A stretch of DNA of 64,000 nt from CANIGN01 sp964538275 (GTDB lineage: Bacteria > Bdellovibrionota > UBA2428). Shown here piece by piece: positions 1 through 8,348 of the stretch. Position 1 is the first letter of the stretch, and each line of letters opens with the position of its first letter. The stretch covers positions 1-64,000 of the forward strand of contig CAZIFW010000002.1 in NCBI GenBank assembly GCA_964538275.1. The letters are read 5' to 3'. The notes beneath the pieces were generated by a model. That model searched no databases and had not been told where the DNA came from. It saw only the letters and a program-made list of their open reading frames with translations. The position numbers and the translations under genes were made by a program.

Positions 1-755
1 TCTAAACTTTTCTTTAAGCTTTCTATAAGTTGCTGATCGGGCCAAAGTTGTAAGCCTATACTTTCGTGGTCAGAGTAGGGTTGCGTCAACCATGCGGTGC
101 GGGCACCCAAAGATCCGTCTAGGAATATTTTCATGTAGCGGGGCTTTTTTCGGAAAACATCAAAAGCTTCTTGCTCTTTTATATCTGCAAAAAAGAGTCC
201 GTCGTGATTTTCAAGGAGTGCGTAGTCTGCCGCAGATGTTTGTAAATTAGACCATTTGTCTAAGCCGGCAGCTTTAAGCTCTAACAATAGAGCTTCAAAA
301 ACATTTATATTTAGTTTTGGAGCGGGTATTTTTTTTAACTCAAGTTCTTTAATAAATCCCAGCGAAGTTGTGTAAGCCATATGGCCGCAGATTCGATAAA
401 GAAACACATCTTTTCTAACTCGATCAAGTTTGCTTTTGAACTCCTCTAGCGAGCACATCAAGTGTTGCTCTTGCCAACCAAACCCGTAAACTACGGCACT
501 TGGGTTTTTCTCAATTTCAATAAGGATTTCTTCAGCGCTTTTGTTTTTACAGTCAATTTGGCTTTTGAGGCGAGCCATCCAAGAAGTATGTAGATGCGAA
601 TCATAAAAACCTTCGCAAATTACGGGAAGAGTAGCAAAGTCCTGTTCTGACGCTATTTGGAGACGTACAATTTCACTCAGGCTGGGGGTGGTATGGCTAG
701 AAAGGGTGTATTCGCTTACCCATGCCCCCTCATTGTCTAAACAAATTGCCTTCAT
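1..755 (-). CDS. YtcJ-like metal-dependent amidohydrolase, C-terminal part beyond the window
   Basis: The frame is open from an ATG at 755 down to the window edge, giving about 251 residues of the N-terminal part. Recognisable amidohydrolase-3 (YtcJ) motifs appear in order: DSHLHTSWM (first metal-binding HxH), YGFGWQEQHL, YRICGHMAYTTS and KIFLDGSLGARTAW, each matching a characteristic block of that family. These enzymes hydrolyse amide-type bonds in the cytoplasm; the substrate cannot be read here. The N-terminus is shorter than usual for YtcJ, and the later metal ligands lie outside the window. The gene is divergent from the lipoprotein gene starting at 801, so the 45 bases between them must hold both promoters. 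Family assignment is confident; function is open. Confidence 0.8.
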   Translation of the reverse strand, partial: MKAICLDNEGAWVSEYTLSSHTTPSLSEIVRLQIASEQDFATLPVICEGFYDSHLHTSWMARLKSQIDCKNKSAEEILIEIEKNPSAVVYGFGWQEQHLMCSLEEFKSKLDRVRKDVFLYRICGHMAYTTSLGFIKELELKKIPAPKLNINVFEALLLELKAAGLDKWSNLQTSAADYALLENHDGLFFADIKEQEAFDVFRKKPRYMKIFLDGSLGARTAWLTQPYSDHESIGLQLWPDQQLIESLKKSL

Positions 756-800
756 CTCAAGTCTTTACTTAGCAGCTAGGGCAGCGCTAGCCTAGGCTTT

Positions 801-2027
801 GTGAAGCGGAATCTGGGGCTTTTATCTTTATTGTCCATAATGCTTTGTTCGTGCGCTTCACATAAGTACTTAAATGATCCTGCTCATGGAGCCTTTCAGC
901 GAGGTGATTTTGAAACAGCAGGTGAATTGTTTTCAAAGTCCGCTAAAAGTGGAACTCAAAATAAGTTACTTTACGATTTAGACGCTGGCACAAGTTTCTT
1001 TAATGCCGGAAAGTTTGATCAAGCTATTCCACACTATTTAGAAGCCGTTAAGTTTTGGGAATCTAAAGACTATACGAGTATCACAGAAGAAGGAGCAAAG
1101 TTTTTAGTAAGTGAAAATTTAAAAACTTATATTGGTGAAGATTACGAACGTGTTTTGATCCATGTGTTTTTAGCTTTGAGTTTTGCGGGTAATGGCAACT
1201 TGGAAAGTGCACAAGTAGAAGCTCGTCGAATAGATCAGCTTCTAAAACAAATGCGCGACAAAGAAAAAAAGAATTACAACGAATCAGCTTTTGCTAGATG
1301 GTTGTCGGCTGTTTTATGGGAAGCCTCACGCGAGTGGGATTCTGCGCGCATTGATTACGAAGCAGCTTACAAAATTGACCCCAACTTTCCGGGTATTCGA
1401 CAGGATTTGTTGAGAGCGTGTGTAGCTAGCCAGCACGATGAACGTCTTCGTTATTGGCAATCAAGATTTCCTGCTGAAAAAACACCTACCTATAATCGTA
1501 AAAAAAGTGAGTTGATTGTTTTTCTAACCACTGGACGAGGACCTGTAAAAACTCCCAATTCAGGAGACAGTTCTGCTTTACCCGTACTCTTTCCACGGCC
1601 ATGGACAGCTTCTAAGCTTGAAGTCAGTGTAGGTACTCAAAGAATTTCAAAAACTCAAAATGTTTTAGATGTTGAAGATCTTACAAAACATTTTTTCGAC
1701 GAAAAAATGAAATGGCTCGTCGCTCGGAAAGTCATTACTTTAGGCGTTAAAGCCGGCGCCGCATATGCAATCGCCAAGGGGACTAAGAGCAATGAATTGG
1801 GCATGTTGGCTTTTTTAGCAATGGCCGCAATGGACACAGCGGACTTGAGAGGGTGGAACACTTTACCCGCTAGCATTCGAGTGATGAGAATTCCTCTAGA
1901 TGCGGGCTTTCATGACATTTCATATACTTTAAAAACAGAATCTGGCGCAGTTCTACGCGAAGTAAAATTGGGGCAGAAAAATTTTCTTTCTGGTCAAAAG
2001 CAATTTATCGTACTTCATGACGGCTAG
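801..2027 (+). CDS. TPR-type outer-membrane lipoprotein of unknown function (COG3014-like)
   Basis: The product has 408 residues from a GTG start. A basic, hydrophobic leader ends in LCSCAS, giving a lipobox with lipidated Cys18. The next roughly 200 residues have helical-repeat (TPR-like) character: FQRGDFETAGELFSKSAKSG, then YLEAVKFWE and later ARIDYEAAYKIDP. The C-terminal third contains an alanine-rich hydrophobic stretch (GVKAGAAYAIAKG) and a beta-rich tail. The architecture resembles uncharacterised COG3014 lipoproteins. No Shine-Dalgarno precedes the GTG; a weak TTTACT (764-769) and TAGCCT (788-793) lie just upstream, so translation may be leaderless. The role is unknown; a cell-envelope location is inferred from the lipobox. 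Confidence 0.72.
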   Translation: MKRNLGLLSLLSIMLCSCASHKYLNDPAHGAFQRGDFETAGELFSKSAKSGTQNKLLYDLDAGTSFFNAGKFDQAIPHYLEAVKFWESKDYTSITEEGAKFLVSENLKTYIGEDYERVLIHVFLALSFAGNGNLESAQVEARRIDQLLKQMRDKEKKNYNESAFARWLSAVLWEASREWDSARIDYEAAYKIDPNFPGIRQDLLRACVASQHDERLRYWQSRFPAEKTPTYNRKKSELIVFLTTGRGPVKTPNSGDSSALPVLFPRPWTASKLEVSVGTQRISKTQNVLDVEDLTKHFFDEKMKWLVARKVITLGVKAGAAYAIAKGTKSNELGMLAFLAMAAMDTADLRGWNTLPASIRVMRIPLDAGFHDISYTLKTESGAVLREVKLGQKNFLSGQKQFIVLHDG

Positions 2028-2052
2028 TTTTCGGGCTAAGCTGTAGTTATAA

Positions 2053-2745
2053 ATGTTTGGCCCATTAAAAAATATCATATTTGATTTAGACGGAACTCTT
2101 GTGAGCTCAATGCAAACAGCTATTAAGGGTATTTTGGAATCTATTGAAGCAGGAAGCGGCAAGGTAGTAGATGCAAATCTTTTGCCATTAGGACGCACGC
2201 CTCAAATGATTATCCGCGATTTTGTTCCCGAGTCAGAATGGCCCAAAGCCTTGTCACACTGGGAAAATTTTGAATTGAATATTTTTGAAAATATTCAAAT
2301 TTTTAAAGGTGTAGAAGAACTTTTAAGTGACCTTAAATCTCGAGGAATTTTTATGGCTGTTTATACGGGCCGCGATCGTTTGGGGACATCAAGAATTTTG
2401 GAGCATAAAAAATGGATTCCAAAATATTTTTCTCACGACACTCTTCGTTGCGGAGATGATCCTACAGGTCACAAGCCGTCGCCCCTTCCTATTGAGGATT
2501 TATGTAGGATTTATTCCTTAGATAAAAAAGAAACAATCATGGTAGGAGATCACCCTGTAGACGCTCATTCTGCAAAAGCAGCGGGTGTTCATTTTGGTGC
2601 AGCACTTTGGGATTTGCCAGGGACCGATGCTCAAAGTCCGCGCAGTCGTTATTCCGACGCTTGGAAGCGCTGGGACGGAATCGATGTGCAATTTAGGCTG
2701 CCAGAGCCTCTTTCTTTAAGAGAATATTTTATTAGCCAAAACTAA
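2053..2745 (+). CDS. HAD-superfamily hydrolase, phosphoglycolate phosphatase-like
   Basis: The 230-residue product is a cytoplasmic HAD phosphatase. Motif I is IIFDLDGTLVSS (nucleophile Asp about residue 11), motif II AVYTGRDR, motif III the lysine of GHKPSPLP, and motif IV MVGDHPVDAHSAKAAG. A helical cap lies between motifs I and II, as in Gph/PpaX-type enzymes. The gene follows the lipoprotein by 25 bases on the same strand. The substrate is unknown; phosphoglycolate or another small phosphomonoester is possible. The C-terminus (about residues 195-230) is longer than in minimal Gph proteins. Confidence 0.82.
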   Translation: MFGPLKNIIFDLDGTLVSSMQTAIKGILESIEAGSGKVVDANLLPLGRTPQMIIRDFVPESEWPKALSHWENFELNIFENIQIFKGVEELLSDLKSRGIFMAVYTGRDRLGTSRILEHKKWIPKYFSHDTLRCGDDPTGHKPSPLPIEDLCRIYSLDKKETIMVGDHPVDAHSAKAAGVHFGAALWDLPGTDAQSPRSRYSDAWKRWDGIDVQFRLPEPLSLREYFISQN

Positions 2746-2793
2746 GATAAAAATTGTTTGATTTAGTCATTATTTATCGTCATTCAATGGGGC

Positions 2794-2822
2794 TTTACTC
2801 TTAGCCTAGGGATTCCTATATT
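2794..2822 (+). promoter_or_regulatory. Predicted sigma70 promoter of htpX, placed for a leaderless transcript
   Basis: The -35 TTTACT (2794-2799) and -10 TATATT (2817-2822) are 17 bases apart. The -10 ends six bases before the ATG at 2829, so transcription would start at or next to the initiation codon. This is seen by eye only. Confidence 0.45.
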
Positions 2823-2828
2823 AGGTGT

Positions 2829-3731
2829 ATGCGATTTTTTAGAAACATTGCCCTTATGGGTTTGGTTAACATTGGTATTATTGTAACTCTTTCGATTGTA
2901 TTAGAGCTTACTGGGCTTAATCGTTACATCACTCAAAGTGGATACAACTATTACTCACTTGCAATGTTCTGTTTGTTTTGGGGTATGGGTGGAGCGCTCA
3001 TTTCTTTGTTCTTGTCTAAAACTATTGCAAAGTGGTCTTTAGGTGTAAAAATCTTCAAGCAAGGTGAGGGCGATGCAAATGTTCAGAAGCTCTATCGCAT
3101 GCTTCAACAAACAAGTACGAACGCTAAATTAAAAAAGATTCCTGAGTTTGGTATTTACGACAGCCCAGAGATGAACGCTTTTGCTACGGGTCCCAGCGAA
3201 TCAAATGCACTTGTAGCTGTTTCAAGTGGATTAATATATGGCATGACAGATGCCGAAATTGAAGGCGTCATTGCTCACGAAGTTGCACACATTAAAAATG
3301 GTGACATGATAACAATGACCTTGCTCCAAGGTATTGTGAACGCCCTTGTAATGTTCTTGGCGCGCATCATAGCTTTTGCAGTTGCAAACAATGTTGAAAA
3401 AGAGAGTTCTCGTTTTTGGGTTCGTTTTGCCGTCATTATGGCTTGTGAAATAGTTCTAGGATTTTTTGGAGTGATGATCACATCATGGTTTAGCCGTAAG
3501 CGCGAATTTCGCGCGGACATGGGTGGAGCCAAGTATTCTTCTCCACAAAAAATGATTGCCGCTCTTGAAGCCCTTCAAAGACGTTTCGAACCTGTTGATG
3601 ATAGAGCCCCTCAAATGGCTGCTTTTAAAATTTCATCGGGAAGAAAGGGTGGATTATTGGCTCTTGTTTCTACACATCCTCCCTTGAACGATCGCATTAA
3701 AGCTCTTAAGTCTGCTACACTTTATAGATAA
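2829..3731 (+). CDS. htpX: Membrane zinc metalloprotease HtpX
   Basis: The 300-residue inner-membrane M48 protease is involved in quality control of membrane proteins. The N-terminal block has two hydrophobic segments (about residues 7-28 and 41-62). The zinc motif is HEVAH in EGVIAHEVAHIKNGD (about residue 149), followed by two more membrane segments and the downstream EFRAD motif that supplies the glutamate ligand. The length matches the E. coli enzyme. No Shine-Dalgarno is visible; TTTACT (2794-2799), a 17-base spacer and TATATT (2817-2822) end six bases before the ATG. The TlpA-like gene follows after 21 bases and is probably co-transcribed. Confidence 0.93.
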   Translation: MRFFRNIALMGLVNIGIIVTLSIVLELTGLNRYITQSGYNYYSLAMFCLFWGMGGALISLFLSKTIAKWSLGVKIFKQGEGDANVQKLYRMLQQTSTNAKLKKIPEFGIYDSPEMNAFATGPSESNALVAVSSGLIYGMTDAEIEGVIAHEVAHIKNGDMITMTLLQGIVNALVMFLARIIAFAVANNVEKESSRFWVRFAVIMACEIVLGFFGVMITSWFSRKREFRADMGGAKYSSPQKMIAALEALQRRFEPVDDRAPQMAAFKISSGRKGGLLALVSTHPPLNDRIKALKSATLYR

Positions 3732-3752
3732 GTAGCCGATAAGAAAGCTTGA

Positions 3753-4271
3753 ATGGCAAAAAAGAAAAAAAACACCTTTGAATATTTGCCGCAAACAATT
3801 TTAGTTATTCTTGGTCTTATTGTAGTTTTTGCCTCTACTTATAATTTATTTAAAGGGGTCCCTCAGGAAGTTGAAATGCCCAAAGATGCTCGATTAACGG
3901 GCGAGACTTTGGTGCAGTATGAGGAAAAACAGCTCCCCGTTTCTGAGCTTTTATCAAGCGATAAGAACTTGGTAATTTTTTGGGCAACTTGGTGTGCTCC
4001 TTGTGTAGATGAAATAAAGGAAATGCCTAAGTTGCTTCCAATCATTAAAGAAAAAGGCTACACCGCTGTCTTTATCAACTATGACACTCCCGACAATAAA
4101 ATCATTGCTAATAATTTTGCTAAAGAATTTGGTATAAACACAGCTTTTGATATTAAGGGGGAATTGCTCTTTAACCTGGGTATTTCTTCTTTGCCGGTTT
4201 CTCTAGTTGTGGATAAGTCTGGGAGAATTCTTAAAACTTTCTACGGCGAAATACGCGAATCACGCCTTTAG
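3753..4271 (+). CDS. Membrane-anchored TlpA/ResA-like thioredoxin
   Basis: The 172-residue product has a lysine-rich N-terminus, one transmembrane anchor (about residues 14-33) and a thioredoxin-fold domain in the periplasm. The redox site is WATWCAPC, and the cis-proline region is SSLPVSLVVD. Such proteins act as thiol-disulfide reductases in cytochrome c maturation or envelope disulfide control. The final strand and helix are shorter than in many relatives, ending at GEIRESRL. The gene lies 21 bases after htpX, which fits an envelope-quality-control pair. The exact client is unknown. Confidence 0.85.
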   Translation: MAKKKKNTFEYLPQTILVILGLIVVFASTYNLFKGVPQEVEMPKDARLTGETLVQYEEKQLPVSELLSSDKNLVIFWATWCAPCVDEIKEMPKLLPIIKEKGYTAVFINYDTPDNKIIANNFAKEFGINTAFDIKGELLFNLGISSLPVSLVVDKSGRILKTFYGEIRESRL

Positions 4272-4329
4272 GGACAAGGCATAACACACGCTAGACGAGT
4301 GGGCTCTTTCTCTCCTAAGCTGCCAATTG

Positions 4330-5997
4330 ATGAGAAGCATAACAGCTCCAAGGGGTAACAAATTAACATGTAAAAACTGGGTCATTGAAGCGGCTTATCG
4401 CATGATTCAAAACAATCTTGATGCGGAAGTTGCTGAAAAACCAGAAGAGTTAATTGTATATGGGGGCATTGGCAAAGCGGCTCGTAATTGGGATTGTTTT
4501 AATGCCATTTTAAATTCTTTAAAAAACTTGAATGAGGATGAAACTCTACTTGTTCAAAGCGGAAAACCAGTAGGCATAGTGAAAACTCACACAGATGCTC
4601 CTCGCGTTTTGATTGCCAATTCAAACTTAGTTCCCAAATGGGCCACATGGGAACATTTTCATGAATTAGATCGCAAAGGTTTGATGATGTATGGGCAAAT
4701 GACTGCAGGATCTTGGATCTATATTGGCACGCAAGGTATTTTACAGGGGACATATGAAACATTTGCTTCTTGTGGACGTAAACATTTCAAATCAACAGAT
4801 GCAGAACTTCCTTTAAAGGGCGTTTCTGTTATCACTGCGGGCTTAGGTGGAATGGGTGGAGCTCAGCCGTTAGCTGTTAAAATTGCGGGTGGTGCTGTCT
4901 TAGCTATTGAAGTGGATGCCGAGAGACTTCAAAGAAGAATACGAGAAAAGTATTTGGATGAAGAAGTTAAAACTCTTGATGAGGCGCTTTCAAAATTAAA
5001 TGAATGCAAAGCTGCAGGCATAGCGCGGTCTTTTGGATTGCTCGGTAATGTTGCAGAAATTTTGCCCAAGATTTTAGAACAAAATTTTCATGTAGATGTT
5101 CTCACGGATCAAACAAGTGCGCACGATCCTTTGGTAGGATATATCCCCTTGGGTTATTCACTCAAAGACGCAGATAATCTGAGAGCCAAAGATCAGCCAA
5201 GATATTTAAAAGAAGTTTATGCTTCGATGGCTACTCACGTAAAAGCTCTCTTGGAATTTAAAAAGCGAGGCAGCATTGTTTTTGATTATGGTAACAATTT
5301 GCGAGCAATGGCGGAAAAGGGTGGGGTTGAAGGAGCTTTTGCTATACCTGGTTTTGTGCCTGAATATATTCGCCCACTTTTTTGCGAAGGTTCTGGGCCA
5401 TTTAGATGGGTAGCATTAAGTGGTGATCCAGAGGATATTAAAAAAACAGACGAAGCTATTTTGAAATTGTTTCCAAATAACTCAACATTAAAAAGCTGGA
5501 TTACAAAAGGGGCTCCGCAGGTAAAATTCCAAGGTTTGCCAGCACGTATTTGTTGGCTCAAATACGGAGAACGTCGTGAGGCAGGATTGCTTCTCAACGA
5601 TTTAGTAAAAAAAGGAATTGTTTCTGCTCCCATCGTGATTGGTCGCGATCACTTAGATTGTGGCTCTGTAGCTTCTCCCAACAGAGAAACTGAAGCGATG
5701 TTGGATGGCAGTGATGCTGTATCTGATTGGCCATTGTTGAATGCTCTATCGAACACGGCCTGTGGTGCATCGTGGGTAAGTCTTCACCATGGAGGTGGCG
5801 TGGGAATGGGCTACAGTCAACACTCTGGAATGGTGATTGTAGCAGATGGCACGGATGAAGCGGCCAAAAGAATAGAGCGTGTACTCACTACAGACCCGCA
5901 GTTTGGAATTATTCGTCACGTAGATGCTGGTTACGAAAAAGCAAAAGAAGTTGCTAAAGAAAAACATGTACGCATTCCTATGTGGGAAAATACATGA
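4330..5997 (+). CDS. hutU: Urocanate hydratase (urocanase)
   Basis: This is the second step of histidine degradation: it converts urocanate to imidazolonepropionate in the cytoplasm using tightly bound NAD. About 555 residues match the usual family length. Visible landmarks include VYGGIGKAARNWDCF near the N-terminus, GRKHFK, the NAD-binding stretch SVITAGLGGMGGAQPLA, DQTSAHDPL, and SLHHGGGVGMGYSQHSG near the C-terminus. A TTG directly precedes the ATG at 4330 and could also initiate. There is no clear Shine-Dalgarno; TAAGCT sits eight bases upstream of the ATG. The stop overlaps the hutI start. Confidence 0.97.
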   Translation: MRSITAPRGNKLTCKNWVIEAAYRMIQNNLDAEVAEKPEELIVYGGIGKAARNWDCFNAILNSLKNLNEDETLLVQSGKPVGIVKTHTDAPRVLIANSNLVPKWATWEHFHELDRKGLMMYGQMTAGSWIYIGTQGILQGTYETFASCGRKHFKSTDAELPLKGVSVITAGLGGMGGAQPLAVKIAGGAVLAIEVDAERLQRRIREKYLDEEVKTLDEALSKLNECKAAGIARSFGLLGNVAEILPKILEQNFHVDVLTDQTSAHDPLVGYIPLGYSLKDADNLRAKDQPRYLKEVYASMATHVKALLEFKKRGSIVFDYGNNLRAMAEKGGVEGAFAIPGFVPEYIRPLFCEGSGPFRWVALSGDPEDIKKTDEAILKLFPNNSTLKSWITKGAPQVKFQGLPARICWLKYGERREAGLLLNDLVKKGIVSAPIVIGRDHLDCGSVASPNRETEAMLDGSDAVSDWPLLNALSNTACGASWVSLHHGGGVGMGYSQHSGMVIVADGTDEAAKRIERVLTTDPQFGIIRHVDAGYEKAKEVAKEKHVRIPMWENT

Positions 5998-7202
5998 AAC
6001 TTCTCTATAAAAATTTAAAAGGTGTTTTTACAGGCCAAGCGTTTGAAAAGAAACAAGGCCGCAAAATAATTGCCGAGGATGCTAGTTTTTTAGCAGGCCC
6101 CGTTCATATCTTAGTGGATGAAGATGCGCAGAAAATTCTAAGTATCAGCAAAGATTTAACGAACGCAGCCGCAGACAAAGAAATTGATTGCGATGGCCAC
6201 ATTGCTACTGCGGGTTTTGTTGATTCGCATACTCACACACTCTTTGGAGGGGCTCGATGGAATGAGTTCTTCATGCGTTGGTCAGGAGCGGGTTATGCCG
6301 CCATCAATGCGGCGGGTGGAGGTATTCGAAAATCCTTTCAAGACACAAGAGCTACTTCGGACTCTGAACTAGAGAAAAAGTTTTTATCAGATCTACAAGT
6401 TATGAAGGCCGATGGGGTGCGACTTTTAGAAGTAAAAAGTGGTTACGGTGAAACGATAGAAGAAGAGCTCCGGATCTTGAGACTTCTTCAAAAAATAAAA
6501 AAAAGTGCTGATATTAATATTTTAAGTACCTTTTTAGGTCTTCATGCCATTCCTAAACACACGGATGAAAAGTCTTGGACTCAAGAAGCCATTAAAGCTT
6601 TGGATGTTATTCAAAAAGAAAAACTTGCTGATTTTGTGGACAGCTTTCCAGAAGATGGCTTTTTCTCATTAGAATCGGCTCGTGAGTTTTCTAAAGCGGC
6701 TCTTACAAAAAACTTTAAGTTTAAAATACATGCAGATGAAATCACACCAGTTGGAGCTGCTGAAATGGGAGCTGAGTTAGGGGCTGCGAGCGTAGATCAT
6801 TTACAAAAAATATCAGATAAAGCTTTGTCAATGCTGGCTACATCTAAGACTGTGGCTACACTGTTGCCTGCAACAAGTTTTTATTTGGGAATTGACTATG
6901 CACCTGCACGCAAAATTATTGAATCAGGTGCGCGCGTGGCATTGGCAAGTGATTACAATCCGGGAACAGCTCCCAACCCTTCTATACTCTTCACGGCGAT
7001 GTTAGCTGCTTCTCAGATGAAGTTAAGTCCAAGTGAAATTTTATGTGCTCTTACATATAATGCTGCCGGAGCTTTGGGCTGCGATAATCATTATGGAATT
7101 ATAAAAGAGGGATCTTCTTCCAAAATATTGTTTTGGAATCTAAAGACGTCAAATCCATTAGAAGAAATCTTTCTTTCAGGTATAAAGCCTAGTCCCCTAT
7201 AA
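5994..7202 (+). CDS. hutI: Imidazolonepropionase
   Basis: This is the third step of the Hut pathway: it hydrolyses 4-imidazolone-5-propionate to N-formimino-L-glutamate. It is a cytoplasmic amidohydrolase-fold enzyme of about 402 residues. Metal ligands are visible in FVDSHTHTLFGG, in GLHAIPKH, in KIHADEI and in ASDYNPGTAPN. The ATG at 5994 overlaps the hutU stop in an ATGA arrangement, which favours this start over the in-frame ATG at 5982 and implies translational coupling. No hutG or hutF follows, so the formiminoglutamate step must be encoded elsewhere. Confidence 0.96.
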   Translation: MKLLYKNLKGVFTGQAFEKKQGRKIIAEDASFLAGPVHILVDEDAQKILSISKDLTNAAADKEIDCDGHIATAGFVDSHTHTLFGGARWNEFFMRWSGAGYAAINAAGGGIRKSFQDTRATSDSELEKKFLSDLQVMKADGVRLLEVKSGYGETIEEELRILRLLQKIKKSADINILSTFLGLHAIPKHTDEKSWTQEAIKALDVIQKEKLADFVDSFPEDGFFSLESAREFSKAALTKNFKFKIHADEITPVGAAEMGAELGAASVDHLQKISDKALSMLATSKTVATLLPATSFYLGIDYAPARKIIESGARVALASDYNPGTAPNPSILFTAMLAASQMKLSPSEILCALTYNAAGALGCDNHYGIIKEGSSSKILFWNLKTSNPLEEIFLSGIKPSPL

Positions 7203-7215
7203 ATAATCTTGAAAA

Positions 7216-8262
7216 TTATTCAGGGCGTGTTTGGTTTAAATATTTTGGCTCAACATAGTCAGGAGTAAGTGGGTAACGATAACTTTTGTAAGCAGCAAGG
7301 TTTGGTCTTCCTGCTTGAATGTAGATTTCATCCCAAAGGTGAGCGAGTGTTTTTGCTGAACGAGCCATTTGTAAAACCATAAGTGGCTTAAAGTTCGGGC
7401 ATTGTTCACTGGGCGCAGGACGCACCGCTGGTTTTTTCATAGTCATTCCGTGCTCGTTTACAGTTTGAGTGGAGGGCTCAATGATCGTATCGAGTTTTTG
7501 TAACACTTCGACTTCGTTAACAGCTTCCATTCCAATTTTTTTAATAAGCTCTGCAGCCGAATAACTTTCTGTAAAATCAGGAAGTCTTAGTGCAAGTTCT
7601 CTTAATTCAACATCGAGCTCGCTTCCAAATTCCCCAGGACAAACACTTTCATAGTAAGCATGAATACCCCCATGACCCACTCCATAGCCGTCGTAATCCG
7701 CCCAATTATGGTAAGGCATGGAGGCGTCTCCTACAAAGTGACCCATAATACCCATATTTGTCATCATTCCATAAATGGCTTCATTGTATGGAAGTGCATT
7801 GAGTTGTTCTTCGTTGCTATTTAACGGAAGGGCTGTTTCTTGAATGCGAGATGCAGATTCTTGAGCAATGTTAAAAAATTGTTCTGCTCTCCACCAAAGT
7901 GTTCCTACTTTGTGCACAAGTTGCGAAGCATCTCCTACATTTGAAAGCATTCTTAAGAATTCATTAAAAAGAGTTGGAGTATCTTTGAGTGAAATACCTA
8001 CAATGTCTGGCTCGATAAAGTGAGTGGGATTACCTACGCGAGTAAGTTCAGAGGGAAGACTTTTCCAGTGGATGTCTGGAACATTACAAGTATGACCCAT
8101 AATATGCCCCCGAGTTTTTAAGAATTCTTTAAGGCCTTCTTCTTTCACAAGTCGTGAAGCTTCATTGCAAATGCTGTGATGGCCTCTTTCGCCCCAAGCT
8201 ACGGCCTTCCATGGAAATGCTGAAAATGAAAAAAGAATGGCAAAAAGTTTAAGACCCCTCAT
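7216..8262 (-). CDS. Exported S1/P1-type zinc nuclease / phospholipase C-fold hydrolase
   Basis: The 348-residue product has a signal peptide ending AVA, directly followed by WGERGHH. In S1/P1 nucleases and zinc phospholipase C the mature N-terminal tryptophan coordinates zinc, so this cleavage point is diagnostic. Other ligand motifs are HTCNVPDIHW, NPTHF and GHFVGDASMPYHNW (H-x3-D-x5-H). The product would cleave single-stranded nucleic acids or phospholipids outside the cytoplasm. A weak Shine-Dalgarno (AAGGGG) lies about ten bases before the ATG. It sits between hutI and hutH without obvious functional linkage. Nuclease versus phospholipase activity cannot be decided from sequence. Confidence 0.82.
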   Translation of the reverse strand: MRGLKLFAILFSFSAFPWKAVAWGERGHHSICNEASRLVKEEGLKEFLKTRGHIMGHTCNVPDIHWKSLPSELTRVGNPTHFIEPDIVGISLKDTPTLFNEFLRMLSNVGDASQLVHKVGTLWWRAEQFFNIAQESASRIQETALPLNSNEEQLNALPYNEAIYGMMTNMGIMGHFVGDASMPYHNWADYDGYGVGHGGIHAYYESVCPGEFGSELDVELRELALRLPDFTESYSAAELIKKIGMEAVNEVEVLQKLDTIIEPSTQTVNEHGMTMKKPAVRPAPSEQCPNFKPLMVLQMARSAKTLAHLWDEIYIQAGRPNLAAYKSYRYPLTPDYVEPKYLNQTRPE

Positions 8263-8348
8263 TTGAATTACCCCTTAAACCTTGGGCTAATAAATGAGGG
8301 CATGATTTGGCAATTTTAATTATGTCGTAAATTGTAAATTGTGACAGC